Source: Salinicoccus sp. Bachu38 (lineage in GTDB: Bacteria > Bacillota > Bacilli > Staphylococcales > Salinicoccaceae). Taken from it: a DNA stretch of 64,000 bases. The first letter of the stretch is position 1; the number at the start of each line of letters is the position of its first letter. This document shows positions 16,479 to 24,558 of this stretch, one piece after another. Position numbers and translations under genes: made by a program. The notes below the pieces were generated by a model. It did not search any database. It was given only the letters and a program-made list of their open reading frames with translations, and was not told the DNA's origin. Location of the stretch: positions 310,001 to 374,000 of the forward strand of contig NZ_CP138333.2 of assembly GCF_038561955.2 (NCBI RefSeq), written 5' to 3'.

Positions 16479-17093
16479 ATGGCGGACCGTCATGACTATA
16501 GATTGGTATGGCTTTATTTTCTCTACTACTGGGTGATTTTCGGCATCGGTACATACTTCGGTCAGTATCTGCCGGAAGAATGGCGTCCGACCGCTTCGAT
16601 GGTGCTATTCGGCTTGCTGATGATTTCGCTTTTCGTGAGGGGGTTCAACCACAGCGGACCGATCATCAGCCATCTCTACGCCTTTCTGGTCGGGCTGGTG
16701 TCATTCGGTCTGTTTGAATCGTTCATAGCGGATTTTGGGACGGATATATTCTATCGCATTGTACTTCTCGGTATCATCGTATTTATCTTCTTCGGCTTCA
16801 TCGGCTACTTTTTCCTGAGGGACATCACCCATTGGGGAAAATACCTGTTCATCGCATTGCTCATACTCATTTTCACGACCCTGATCAATTTCTTCATCAA
16901 CCTGCCGTATATGACACTGGCGATTACGATAGTCGGCCTGGTGCTCTATATACTCTTTACGATGTATGACTTCAACCGTATGAAGAACAAGCAGTTCAGT
17001 CCAAGGGAGATGGGCTTCAATCTCTTCATCAACCTCCTGATCATCATCAAGAGGCTGTTGAGGCTGTACCAATACATTAACAATAGGCGATGA
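16479..17093 (+). CDS. Bax inhibitor-1 (BI-1/YetJ) family membrane protein
   Basis: A 204-residue protein with about seven hydrophobic helices. The C-terminal part (LVLYILFTMYDFNRMKNK, then NLFINLLIIIKRLL) lines up with B. subtilis YetJ, a pH-sensitive calcium leak channel of the BI-1 family. Asp164 in MYDFNRMK matches the first Asp of the YetJ pore dyad; the second appears not to be kept (EMGFNLF at 177-183). Start ATG 16479 has GGAGG 7 bases ahead. It is probably monocistronic; no known partner is adjacent. Family assignment is good, activity uncertain. Confidence 0.7.
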   Translation: MADRHDYRLVWLYFLYYWVIFGIGTYFGQYLPEEWRPTASMVLFGLLMISLFVRGFNHSGPIISHLYAFLVGLVSFGLFESFIADFGTDIFYRIVLLGIIVFIFFGFIGYFFLRDITHWGKYLFIALLILIFTTLINFFINLPYMTLAITIVGLVLYILFTMYDFNRMKNKQFSPREMGFNLFINLLIIIKRLLRLYQYINNRR

Positions 17094-17148
17094 ATGCTAT
17101 AAAATGATATATTGTAGGATATAAACCAGCTAAAAAGGAAGATGACGA

Positions 17149-17868
17149 ATGGGACGCAAATGGAATAATATCAAAGAGAAAAAAGCGCAGAAGGATAAGG
17201 ATACGAGCCGGGTCAATGCAAAATTCGGACGGGAGATATACGTTGCTGCCAAGAAGGGGGAACCGAATCCCGAGAGCAACCAGGCACTGAAGGCGGTGCT
17301 GGACCGTGCAAAGACCTATTCTGTACCGAAGCATATCATCGACAAGGCGATCGATAAGGCCAAGGGCAGCGATGACGAAGCATTCGACGAGCTGCGTTAT
17401 GAAGGGTTCGGACCGGAAGGTTCGATGATCATCGTGGATGCACTGACGAACAATGTGAACCGTACCGCTTCGGATGTACGGGCCGCTTTCGGCAAGAATG
17501 GCGGCAATATGGGCGTCAGTGGCGCGGTAAGCTATATGTTCGATGCAAAATCAGTCTTTGTGTTCACAGGCTTCGATCCCGAAGACACGATGATGGATCT
17601 GATGGAGAAGGACGTGGATGTGGAGGATGTGACGGAGGAGAACACCTTTACAGTCGTCTATGGTACGCCGCAGGCCTTCCATGAAATCAAGGAAGCGCTC
17701 GATGAAATGGGCGTGGAAGATTACGAAGTCGCCGAACAGACGATGATTGCACAGAATGAGGTATCATTGGAGGAAGAATCCCAGGAACAGTTTGAAAAGT
17801 TGATTGAGGCACTGGATGATCTTGAAGATGTCTCAAACATCTACCATAACGTCAACCTGGGTGAATAA
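17149..17868 (+). CDS. YebC/PmpR (TACO1) family protein, YeeN type
   Basis: A 239-residue member of the YebC family. The N-terminus [17 protein letters not shown] is the form found in YeeN-type Gram-positive proteins, instead of MAGHSKWAN of the E. coli type. [12 protein letters not shown]-like and [24 protein letters not shown] segments are the conserved core. Family members were first described as transcription regulators; recent work shows that some relieve ribosome stalling at proline runs. The start follows AAGGAAG. The next gene begins 19 bases later, so it is probably cotranscribed with the SDR gene. Confidence 0.9.
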   Translation: MGRKWNNIKEKKAQKDKDTSRVNAKFGREIYVAAKKGEPNPESNQALKAVLDRAKTYSVPKHIIDKAIDKAKGSDDEAFDELRYEGFGPEGSMIIVDALTNNVNRTASDVRAAFGKNGGNMGVSGAVSYMFDAKSVFVFTGFDPEDTMMDLMEKDVDVEDVTEENTFTVVYGTPQAFHEIKEALDEMGVEDYEVAEQTMIAQNEVSLEEESQEQFEKLIEALDDLEDVSNIYHNVNLGE

Positions 17869-17887
17869 TCAAAGGGGGATAACAGCA

Positions 17888-18661
17888 ATGGATTTTGGAT
17901 ATGAGGGAAAGGTAGCAGTCATTACAGGAAGCAGCAAGGGCATCGGCCGCAAGACGGCCGAGCAGATGGTGAAGCTTGGGGCCAAAGTCATGCTCGTTGC
18001 AAGAGGTGAAGAGGGGCTGAAAGAGGCCAGGGATGAGATTTCCCAGTTCGGTGAAGTCGACTATGTTGTCGCGGATGTGAAGGAAGATGCTGCGGCCTCA
18101 CAGATCATCGGGCAGACGGTTGAAAAATTCGGCCGGCTGGATGTGCTCATCAACAATGCCGGCGGCTCCTTCGCAAGATCATTCGAGGAAGTGTCGATTT
18201 CCGACTGGGAGCAGGATCTCGATCTCAAACTGATGGCTGCGGTCAGAATATCAAATGCTGCACTGCCGCATTTGAAAAAGCAGGGCGGAGCGATACTCAA
18301 CCTCACTGCAGTCCTTGGCAAGACGCCGCCTGCCTCATCGCTGCCGACGACGGTATCCCGTGCTGCAGGCATGGCGATGACGAAAGCGATGAGCAAGGAC
18401 CTCGGGAAATACGATATCCGGGTGAACACGGTATGCATCGGGCTCATCAGAAGCGAACAGATAGAAGAAAGATGGAAAAATGAAGAACCTGATCTGACAT
18501 GGGATGAATATTCAAAACTCGATAAGCATAACATTCCGCTTGGCAGAATCGGGGACACGGAAGAAGCCGCAAATGTCATCACCTTCCTCTGTTCCGACCT
18601 CGCTTCATATGTCAGCGGGGATGCTGTCAATATAGATGGTGGCGCCGGCCATGCACTCTGA
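17888..18661 (+). CDS. SDR-family protein lacking the catalytic Tyr/Lys
   Basis: A 257-residue short-chain dehydrogenase/reductase fold. The cofactor loop TGSSKGIGRKTA (residues 13-24) and NNAGGS (89-94) are intact. At the active site, where SDRs have YxxxK, the sequence reads T154-T-V-S-R158 (SSLPTTVSRAAGMAM), and the upstream Ser region reads NLTAVLG. Thus Tyr and Lys are both replaced. Some FabG-like proteins of this sort use other residues or only bind the nucleotide. ATG 17888 follows AAAGGGGGA. It lies directly downstream of the yebC-like gene and is followed by a UUCG-loop terminator. Confidence 0.85.
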   Translation: MDFGYEGKVAVITGSSKGIGRKTAEQMVKLGAKVMLVARGEEGLKEARDEISQFGEVDYVVADVKEDAAASQIIGQTVEKFGRLDVLINNAGGSFARSFEEVSISDWEQDLDLKLMAAVRISNAALPHLKKQGGAILNLTAVLGKTPPASSLPTTVSRAAGMAMTKAMSKDLGKYDIRVNTVCIGLIRSEQIEERWKNEEPDLTWDEYSKLDKHNIPLGRIGDTEEAANVITFLCSDLASYVSGDAVNIDGGAGHAL

Positions 18662-18668
18662 TTTTTCC

Positions 18669-18690
18669 AACGCCTTCGGGCGTTTTTTTA
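18669..18690 (+). terminator. UUCG-loop terminator after the SDR gene
   Basis: AACGCC-TTCG-GGCGTT followed by seven Ts; a classic tight tetraloop terminator. Confidence 0.92.
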
Positions 18691-18710
18691 TTGCTTTTTA
18701 GCCATACTAA

Positions 18711-18733
18711 CTGTATTATTATAATTAATACAG
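18711..18733 (+). promoter_or_regulatory. palindromic operator covering the -10 of the gntR-ABC operon
   Basis: CTGTATTA and TAATACAG form a perfect 8-bp inverted repeat around TTATAAT, which contains a TATAAT -10 hexamer (18720-18725). It lies 20 bases before the GntR gene. The position and shape suit autorepression by the YtrA-type regulator encoded next. Confidence 0.75.
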
Positions 18734-18752
18734 TAGTGAAGGAGGCAGTCTG

Positions 18753-19145
18753 GTGATCAATTTGGATCTGAAAAGCCGTGTACCCATATACGAACAGCTT
18801 GTCGATAGGGTGAAGCAGCTCATCATACAGGGCGTCATAAAGCCGGATGAGAAGCTTCCTTCAGTCAGAAGTCTTGCACAGGAATTGACGATCAACCCGA
18901 ACACGATCCAGAGGGCCTACCGTGAACTGGAAAGGGAAGGATATATATATTCCCTCCCTGGGAAGGGCAGTTTTGTCGGGCATGTGGGGAGCCGGGAAAA
19001 CGACCGGAAGGTCGAGTCGCTCACCCGTAATTTTGAACAGGTGACCAGCGAACTGCTCTATCTTGGTGCATCCAAAGGGAAGCTCATCAAACTGATCGAA
19101 CAATTGGAAAAGGAAAGGGGAAAGGAAGATGAATCTCGAGACTAG
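18753..19145 (+). CDS. GntR-family transcriptional regulator, YtrA type
   Basis: A 130-residue repressor. The winged helix occupies about residues 8-75 with the GntR signature LPSVRSLAQELTINPNTIQRAYRELEREGYIY. The short C-terminal tail of about 50 residues, without a large effector domain, marks the YtrA subfamily, which controls ABC transporter operons and usually senses cell-envelope stress or the transported substrate; PmtR of S. aureus is a relative by type. GTG 18753 follows GGAGG. It overlaps the ATPase gene by 17 bases. The palindrome over its own -10 box is the likely operator. Confidence 0.9.
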   Translation: MINLDLKSRVPIYEQLVDRVKQLIIQGVIKPDEKLPSVRSLAQELTINPNTIQRAYRELEREGYIYSLPGKGSFVGHVGSRENDRKVESLTRNFEQVTSELLYLGASKGKLIKLIEQLEKERGKEDESRD

Positions 19146-20034
19146 GCAGCTGGACAAGGCATTCAGCAGGCAAAAGGCGGTCGACACTGTTACATTGACT
19201 GTCACTTCAGGTACCATCCATGGCCTTCTCGGCTCCAATGGCGCAGGCAAGACCACTTTTATGAAACTGCTCAGCGGCATCTATAAGCCGGATGCGGGAG
19301 AGGTGCTGTACGATGGTGCTCCTGTATTCGAGAATCCTGACATCAAGGATGATGTACTGTTCATCAATGACATCCCCTACTTTTTCAATGGTGCAACGCT
19401 GGAGTCCATGGCACGGTTCTACAGATCGATGTATCCCAGATGGTCGACCAGCCGTTTTGAACAACTTTCAAAACATTTCAGCCTTGATGTGAAAAAGCCG
19501 CTCTCGCAGCTCTCCAAAGGAATGAAAAGGCAGGCGTCGTTCGTCCTGGCGTTCTCTGCACGACCGAAGGTTCTGCTGCTGGATGAGCCGTTTGACGGGC
19601 TTGATCCAATCATCCGCCGCCAGGTGAAGAACATCATGATGCAGGATATAGCGAACCATGACATGACGGTCATCGCCTCCAGCCATAACTTGAGGGAGAT
19701 GGAGGATCTGTGCGATTCCGTCTCCATCATGCATCAGGGGAAGCTTTTGTTCCATCGTGAACTGAATGAGGTCAAAGGTTCCCACTGCAAGCTGCAGATC
19801 GCTTTTGACACCCTCCCGGATGAACGTTTCTACAGGGAGATGGGCGTCGTCCATCGCGAAGTGAAGGGACGGGTCATCACGTGCATCATCAAAGGGGATA
19901 TGAAGCACATCGAAGAGAAGGTGACGAAATATCACCCATTGATGTACGATATCCTGCCTTTGTCACTGGAAGAGATATTCGCTTATGAAATGGGGGAAAA
20001 AGGCTATGAAATCAGCAACATCATTGTTGAATAG
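19129..20034 (+). CDS. ABC transporter ATP-binding protein (export type)
   Basis: A 301-residue ATPase. Walker A is LGSNGAGKTTFMK near residue 33, the signature is LSKGMKRQ near 128, and Walker B is VLLLDEPFDGLD near 150, followed by ASSHNLREMEDLCD with the switch histidine. It resembles the YtrB/BcrA-type exporters. The start lies inside the end of the GntR gene, and its own 3' end overlaps the permease gene, so the three are translationally coupled. It should power the permease that follows; the substrate is unknown, but this operon type often exports antimicrobial or amphipathic peptides. Confidence 0.9.
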   Translation: MNLETRQLDKAFSRQKAVDTVTLTVTSGTIHGLLGSNGAGKTTFMKLLSGIYKPDAGEVLYDGAPVFENPDIKDDVLFINDIPYFFNGATLESMARFYRSMYPRWSTSRFEQLSKHFSLDVKKPLSQLSKGMKRQASFVLAFSARPKVLLLDEPFDGLDPIIRRQVKNIMMQDIANHDMTVIASSHNLREMEDLCDSVSIMHQGKLLFHRELNEVKGSHCKLQIAFDTLPDERFYREMGVVHREVKGRVITCIIKGDMKHIEEKVTKYHPLMYDILPLSLEEIFAYEMGEKGYEISNIIVE

Positions 20035-22009
20035 GACGCTGCTCAATCATTTCATGGGAGGGATATTCTGGCTGACAGTGCTTTTTCTTATCGGGAATAT
20101 ACTGATCCAGCCTTTGGCATTATGGATTGCCTCATCCAACTTCGAGATGATGGGTGGCAGGGAGTCACTGCCGGATAACCCGCTCAAGATGATGATAGCG
20201 TTCCAGCTTGCCGGTGGAATGGTCTATATAGTATTCATGGTGATGTTCCTCTTCAGCTATAAGAACAAGGAGTCCTCTCTTGATTTCATGCACAGTCTTC
20301 CCGTCAAAAGGAAGGGACTGCTTACTCATGCGCTGATTGCAGGGATAATCAATATCACCGTCCCGATTGCAATTACAGCCATCATATTACTATTGGAACG
20401 GTACTTTCTGGCGTTTGAAGTCACCTTCATGCAGATTGTGGAATGGTTCTTCTACACCCTGTTTGTACTGTTCGTCGTCTTCGCGGTAGCGGTATTCTTT
20501 GGCTTTATTGTGAACAGCATATTTGTGCATATGCAGATTGTCGTAATCGTGTTCTTCCTTCCTCTGGTATTCTGGGGACTGACTGTCACGGTAGCGGATA
20601 TGCTTTATGATGGAATCGTCACTTCGCCTGAGGCAAGCGGGGGACTGATGGGTATCGTTACCCGCAATACCTTCCCGGTTTTTGCTGTGCAACAGGTGTT
20701 TGACGGTCTGGTGATATGGAAAACAGTCATATGGACTGCCCTGGCGATCATACTAATCGGGCTCTCCTATATCATCTACAACAGAAGCCGCAATGAGGAT
20801 ATCCACCATACGTTCAATAACAACTGGGTGAGGGATATACTGGTTGCTTTCATCACGATTTCGGGGATGCTGCTTGTAGGTATGATCATTTCCTTCGCTT
20901 TGCCGAGGCTGACGGTCGTCTTCATATTGGCCTTCATCATTGGAGCTGTATTTTCATATATTATCCAGGAGATGTTCTTCCAGGGGACGGCGAAAATACA
21001 GTTCAGAAAGCGTTCCATAGTGACCACTGCAATCTCTGTAGTACTGTTCTGGATCATCTTTATCTTTGGTTGGCAGCAGTATACTTCATATGTGCCAAAT
21101 GAAGGCGAAATCAGCAGTGTCAGCGTCAATGGTAACTGGAGCAGCATGTATAGTGCAGATGGCGGGGAAAGGGAAGGGATGAGCGAAGAGTATATGTTCA
21201 TCAGTGATCCGACCGTCATCGATCAGACCCTGGCCCTCCACCAGACAGCAATCGGGCAGGAGAACAGCCAGAGCAATGAATATAATGGCCAGGCACTTGA
21301 AATCAGTTACAGGATGAATGACGGTACGCATATTAGCAGAAGATATGATAATATCACCTTGGATAACGACCAGTACAGCACATTGCTGGAAACTTTGAAC
21401 AGCAGCAGGTTCTCTACAGCATACGATATCGTCTATAATATAACGGATGTTACGAATATAAGGAACCTGGATATATCAGGCGTGAACGGCTATGTACAAC
21501 TTGATGCCCATGAAGAAATCGGCTCCTTTGTTGAAGACTATCAAAGGCAGGCCCATCAGATTAATGAACAGATTCCGATACTGATCAGCAATGCCAATGT
21601 CCCGATTGTGAATGTTTCGGTCGACTTTGATTCGGACTATTATCAGGGGGTGGCCTCCATCTATAACCCAGCTCTCCTCAATGCAGTGGGTGAAAGCCAG
21701 GACATAGCGAATTTTATTGGAGTGGCAGACAGCCAGACGATGTACACACTCTCACTATCCGGGGAAGAAAAAGGGGCGTTCTTCGCAGATTATCAGTCTC
21801 TATCATTCGGTGAACTGGATGAAGAATATGCATTGGAAGAAGTTACAGGCGAAAATCGTGATGAAATCGTGGATGCGATAAATGAAGGGGAGTTGGATGC
21901 GGAGGGAGATCGTGTACTGCTGTACGCCCCTGAATTCATGCAGGAATCCGGCATGGGAATGGAAGATGCATCTGTTGCAGATGGTTACTATATAATCGGC
22001 ATCGAATAG
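20006..22009 (+). CDS. ABC transporter permease with large C-terminal extracytoplasmic domain
   Basis: A 667-residue permease. The first 370 residues hold eight or so hydrophobic helices of ABC-2 type (first helix GIFWLTVLFLIGNIL; last FWIIFIFGWQQY). The remaining 300 or so residues are hydrophilic, rich in Asn, Asp, Ser and Tyr, contain no further membrane segment, and should lie outside. Permeases of YtrA-controlled exporters with such a tail are known in Firmicutes, but the tail's ligand is not. I prefer ATG 20006, behind GGGGGAAAAAGG, over 19985. It forms a GntR-ATPase-permease operon and is the last gene. Confidence 0.8.
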   Translation: MKSATSLLNRTLLNHFMGGIFWLTVLFLIGNILIQPLALWIASSNFEMMGGRESLPDNPLKMMIAFQLAGGMVYIVFMVMFLFSYKNKESSLDFMHSLPVKRKGLLTHALIAGIINITVPIAITAIILLLERYFLAFEVTFMQIVEWFFYTLFVLFVVFAVAVFFGFIVNSIFVHMQIVVIVFFLPLVFWGLTVTVADMLYDGIVTSPEASGGLMGIVTRNTFPVFAVQQVFDGLVIWKTVIWTALAIILIGLSYIIYNRSRNEDIHHTFNNNWVRDILVAFITISGMLLVGMIISFALPRLTVVFILAFIIGAVFSYIIQEMFFQGTAKIQFRKRSIVTTAISVVLFWIIFIFGWQQYTSYVPNEGEISSVSVNGNWSSMYSADGGEREGMSEEYMFISDPTVIDQTLALHQTAIGQENSQSNEYNGQALEISYRMNDGTHISRRYDNITLDNDQYSTLLETLNSSRFSTAYDIVYNITDVTNIRNLDISGVNGYVQLDAHEEIGSFVEDYQRQAHQINEQIPILISNANVPIVNVSVDFDSDYYQGVASIYNPALLNAVGESQDIANFIGVADSQTMYTLSLSGEEKGAFFADYQSLSFGELDEEYALEEVTGENRDEIVDAINEGELDAEGDRVLLYAPEFMQESGMGMEDASVADGYYIIGIE

Positions 22010-22035
22010 CCAACAACATTTAAGACCCTTATCCC

Positions 22036-22065
22036 TTCACATTCTTTCCCCGATTTTTGTATAAT
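22036..22065 (+). promoter_or_regulatory. sigma-A-like promoter of the DUF402 gene
   Basis: TTCACA (-35) and TATAAT (-10) are separated by 18 bases, and the ribosome site GAAGGAG follows within 12 bases. One mismatch from consensus in total. Confidence 0.65.
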
Positions 22066-22086
22066 TGGGGGAAGGAGATGAACGTG

Positions 22087-22617
22087 ATGAAAACCAAATA
22101 TCTCGATAAGAGAGGATGGAGACGTCTCCTCCGATCTGACTACAAGGAAAAAATCATCCACCATGATGGTGAGGAAATGCTGGTCGGACTGCTCGACATC
22201 CATAAAGTGCGGTCTCCGCTCACGGTGCCGATACTGGATAAGAAGGTCCGGGTATGTGATGACCACTACAAATGGCTGCAGATCATGCCGAGGAATGGAA
22301 ACTACAGTATTACTGTCATGTATGATGACAATGATCATGTCCTGCAGTACTACTTTGATATCAATGTCGAACATACACTGGAGCTTGGCAATGCCAGGCG
22401 GAAGGATATCTATCTGGATGTGCTCGCTCTGCCGGACGGCCGCTACGAGCTTGTCGATGAACGGGATATAAAACGGGCGGTCAGAAGAGGGCATATCACT
22501 GAGGAACAGCGTGACTACGCCTATTCGGTCGCGAATCAGGTGATGCAGGAGATCGAAGCGGATTTCAGCCGCTTCAGGCGTCTTGCAGACCACTGCAAAA
22601 GAAAAGTCGACCAGTAG
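22087..22617 (+). CDS. DUF402 family protein
   Basis: A 176-residue protein of the DUF402 fold, shared with staphylococcal nucleoside tri/diphosphatase Ntdp but diverged from it. The core contains ITVMYDDNDHVLQYYFDIN and DIYLDVLALPDGRYELVDERDI, where acidic residues coordinate metal in Ntdp. The C-terminal helix (TEEQRDYAYSVANQVMQEIE) is typical. A hydrolase acting on nucleotides is possible but not shown. ATG 22087 is preferred: GAAGGAG lies 9 bases ahead, while ATG 22078 abuts the ribosome site. Own promoter, monocistronic, converging on the SDR gene. Confidence 0.8.
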   Translation: MKTKYLDKRGWRRLLRSDYKEKIIHHDGEEMLVGLLDIHKVRSPLTVPILDKKVRVCDDHYKWLQIMPRNGNYSITVMYDDNDHVLQYYFDINVEHTLELGNARRKDIYLDVLALPDGRYELVDERDIKRAVRRGHITEEQRDYAYSVANQVMQEIEADFSRFRRLADHCKRKVDQ

Positions 22618-22655
22618 AAAAGCAGTAAGGGGACTTCTTCCCCTTACTGCTTTTG
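22617..22655. terminator. bidirectional terminator between DUF402 and SDR genes
   Basis: AAAAGCAGTAAGGGGA pairs with TCCCCTTACTGCTTTT, a 16-bp stem with a short loop and A/T runs at both ends. Confidence 0.9.
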
Positions 22656-22657
22656 TA

Positions 22658-23536
22658 TTAAGTGGTCATATAGTCTCCACCATTGACATGGATGACCTGG
22701 CCAGTCATATAGCTTGAATCGTTGGATGCGAGCATCACATAGCTTGGGGCAAGCTCGCTTGGCTGGCCGCGACGGCCGAGTGGCGTATCCCCGCCATGCT
22801 GTTCCACTTTCTCCGCATCGAATGTCGCCGGAATGAGCGGTGTATATATCGGTCCGGGAGCGACGCCATTGACACGGATGCCTTTTGAGGCGAGATTGCC
22901 TGCCAGGGAACGTGTAAATGAAGTGATGGCTCCGTTCGTCGCCGAATACTCGATGAGTCCAGGTGACCCTCTATAGGCGGTGACGCTTGTCGTGTTGACG
23001 ATTGCGTCCCCTTTGTCCAAGTACGGCAGTGCTGCCTGGGACATGAAGATGATGCCGTAGATATTCGTTTCAAAAGTCTCCCTGATCTGGTCTTCACTGA
23101 TATCGAGGAAGTCCTCTGTTGGGTACTGGACGCCTGCATGGTTGACCAGCACGTTGAGTTTGCCGAAGTTGTCGATGGTGAATTTGACGAGCTCCTCACA
23201 TTCCGATTTCTTTTTGACATCGAATGCGTAGGTTTCACATTTGACACCGTAGGACTCGACGGCTTCCTTCGTCTTATCTGCATCGTCATGCTCGTCGAGG
23301 TAGGCGATGACCATATTGGCGCCTTCCTTCGCATAGGCAACCGCGACAGCGCGTCCAATGCCGGAGTCGCCTCCAGTGATGATGGCGACCTTGTCCTTCA
23401 ATTTACCGCTGCCTTTATAATAGTCATCATCGAATATCGGTTTTGGGTCCATATCCTTCTCAACACCGGGTTGGCGGTCCAGGGTATACCCTTCAACCTC
23501 TTCATCAATTTTCTCATGCTTGTTCTTTTCAGTCAT
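22658..23536 (-). CDS. general-stress-type SDR oxidoreductase with Lys-to-Asn change at the active site
   Basis: A 292-residue short-chain dehydrogenase of the YdaD/YhdF/YghA group, whose N-terminal extension (RQPGVEKDMDPKPIFDD) precedes the Rossmann loop TGGDSGIGRAVA at 54-65. Ser184 (NTTSVTAY), Asn158 and Tyr197 of the catalytic tetrad are present, but the Lys of YxxxK is Asn201 (EYSATNGAI), and NNAG reads VNHAG. Relatives are stress-induced, with glucose or alcohol dehydrogenase activity in vitro. ATG 23536 follows AGGAGG. Divergent from the LysR gene with a 142-base gap. Confidence 0.9.
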   Translation of the reverse strand: MTEKNKHEKIDEEVEGYTLDRQPGVEKDMDPKPIFDDDYYKGSGKLKDKVAIITGGDSGIGRAVAVAYAKEGANMVIAYLDEHDDADKTKEAVESYGVKCETYAFDVKKKSECEELVKFTIDNFGKLNVLVNHAGVQYPTEDFLDISEDQIRETFETNIYGIIFMSQAALPYLDKGDAIVNTTSVTAYRGSPGLIEYSATNGAITSFTRSLAGNLASKGIRVNGVAPGPIYTPLIPATFDAEKVEQHGGDTPLGRRGQPSELAPSYVMLASNDSSYMTGQVIHVNGGDYMTT

Positions 23537-23642
23537 GGTAATGTTGCCTCCTATTACAATGATTTAATCAATAGGCATATACCCAAAGCGCAGGCTTCCT
23601 ACACTTATTTGAAATCAAGGATTGTGCAAATATTTATTTATG

Positions 23643-23657
23643 ATAAGATTTTCTTAT
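23643..23657. promoter_or_regulatory. inverted repeat upstream of the LysR gene
   Basis: ATAAGA-TTT-TCTTAT, a perfect 6-bp palindrome ending 21 bases before the LysR start. LysR proteins bind T-N11-A palindromes and often repress themselves, so this may be its site, but the arms are AT-rich and short. Confidence 0.4.
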
Positions 23658-23678
23658 TGATGAAAGGATGTTGAATGA

Positions 23679-24536
23679 ATGAAAGTCGATGATTATAAGC
23701 TGCTCGTCACACTTGATGAGACTAGGACGCTGCGCCGTGCCGCAGAGAAGCTGTTCATATCCCAGCCGGCTGTCAGTCAGCGCCTGAAATCCATTGAAGA
23801 CGAGTGGGGGGTAAAGATATTCGTCCGGACGAAGAAGGAATTGTATGTGACGGGGGAGGGGGAGAAGATCATTGAGCATGCGCGCAGTGTGGTGGAGCGG
23901 GAGTCGCTGGTCAAAGAATATATACGCATCAACCAGAATTCCATACAGGGGAATCTCTCCATAGGTGTCTCCTCCCTGATCGGTCATACCATTCTGCCCG
24001 AAATACTGGCCCAGTACCTGAAGCTCTACCCGAATGTGAATATCAAGATCAAGGTCGGTTCATCCCAGCAGATCATCAATGAACAGAATGATTTCCATAT
24101 ATGCATCGTGCGGGGCAACCGTATACTGAACAAGCAGAATGAACTGCTGTTTGTAGACCGCCATTATCTGGTGACACCGAAAACGACGGATGATGAAAAG
24201 CGGCTTCCCATCATAGAGTTTCAGGCGGATCCCATATATATCAGTGAAATCGAGCAGTTTTTCGAGCGGCGGTTCAACCGCAAATACGATTCGCAGATCA
24301 AGGTCGACCAGATTGCAACCTGCCGCGCCCTGCTGCTCGAAGGCATCGGCATGACCGTATTGCCTGAAATTGTGGTGGAGGGCTTTGACAGTGCCCAGTT
24401 CAATATCGACGAAGTGCTTTACGAAGGACGCCCGATCACCCGCGATACATATATCGCCTTTGACAGGAGCGTGCTCGAACTGCCCCAAGTAAAGGCATTC
24501 CTGACACTGGTGCGGACGTTCGTCAATGCAAGCTAG
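23679..24536 (+). CDS. LysR-family transcriptional regulator
   Basis: A 285-residue LysR regulator. The N-terminal winged helix-turn-helix contains TLRRAAEKLFISQPAVSQRLKSIE (residues 17-40); the C-terminal periplasmic-binding-like domain starts near 90 (GNLSIGVSSLIGHTILPEIL). The effector is unknown. It starts at ATG 23679 (GAAAGGATG region upstream is a weak ribosome site). It lies between a divergent SDR gene and a co-directional MFS gene that begins 22 bases after its stop; either could be its target. Codon use is like its neighbours. Confidence 0.9.
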   Translation: MKVDDYKLLVTLDETRTLRRAAEKLFISQPAVSQRLKSIEDEWGVKIFVRTKKELYVTGEGEKIIEHARSVVERESLVKEYIRINQNSIQGNLSIGVSSLIGHTILPEILAQYLKLYPNVNIKIKVGSSQQIINEQNDFHICIVRGNRILNKQNELLFVDRHYLVTPKTTDDEKRLPIIEFQADPIYISEIEQFFERRFNRKYDSQIKVDQIATCRALLLEGIGMTVLPEIVVEGFDSAQFNIDEVLYEGRPITRDTYIAFDRSVLELPQVKAFLTLVRTFVNAS

Positions 24537-24558
24537 AACTTAAAAATGTATAGAAAGA

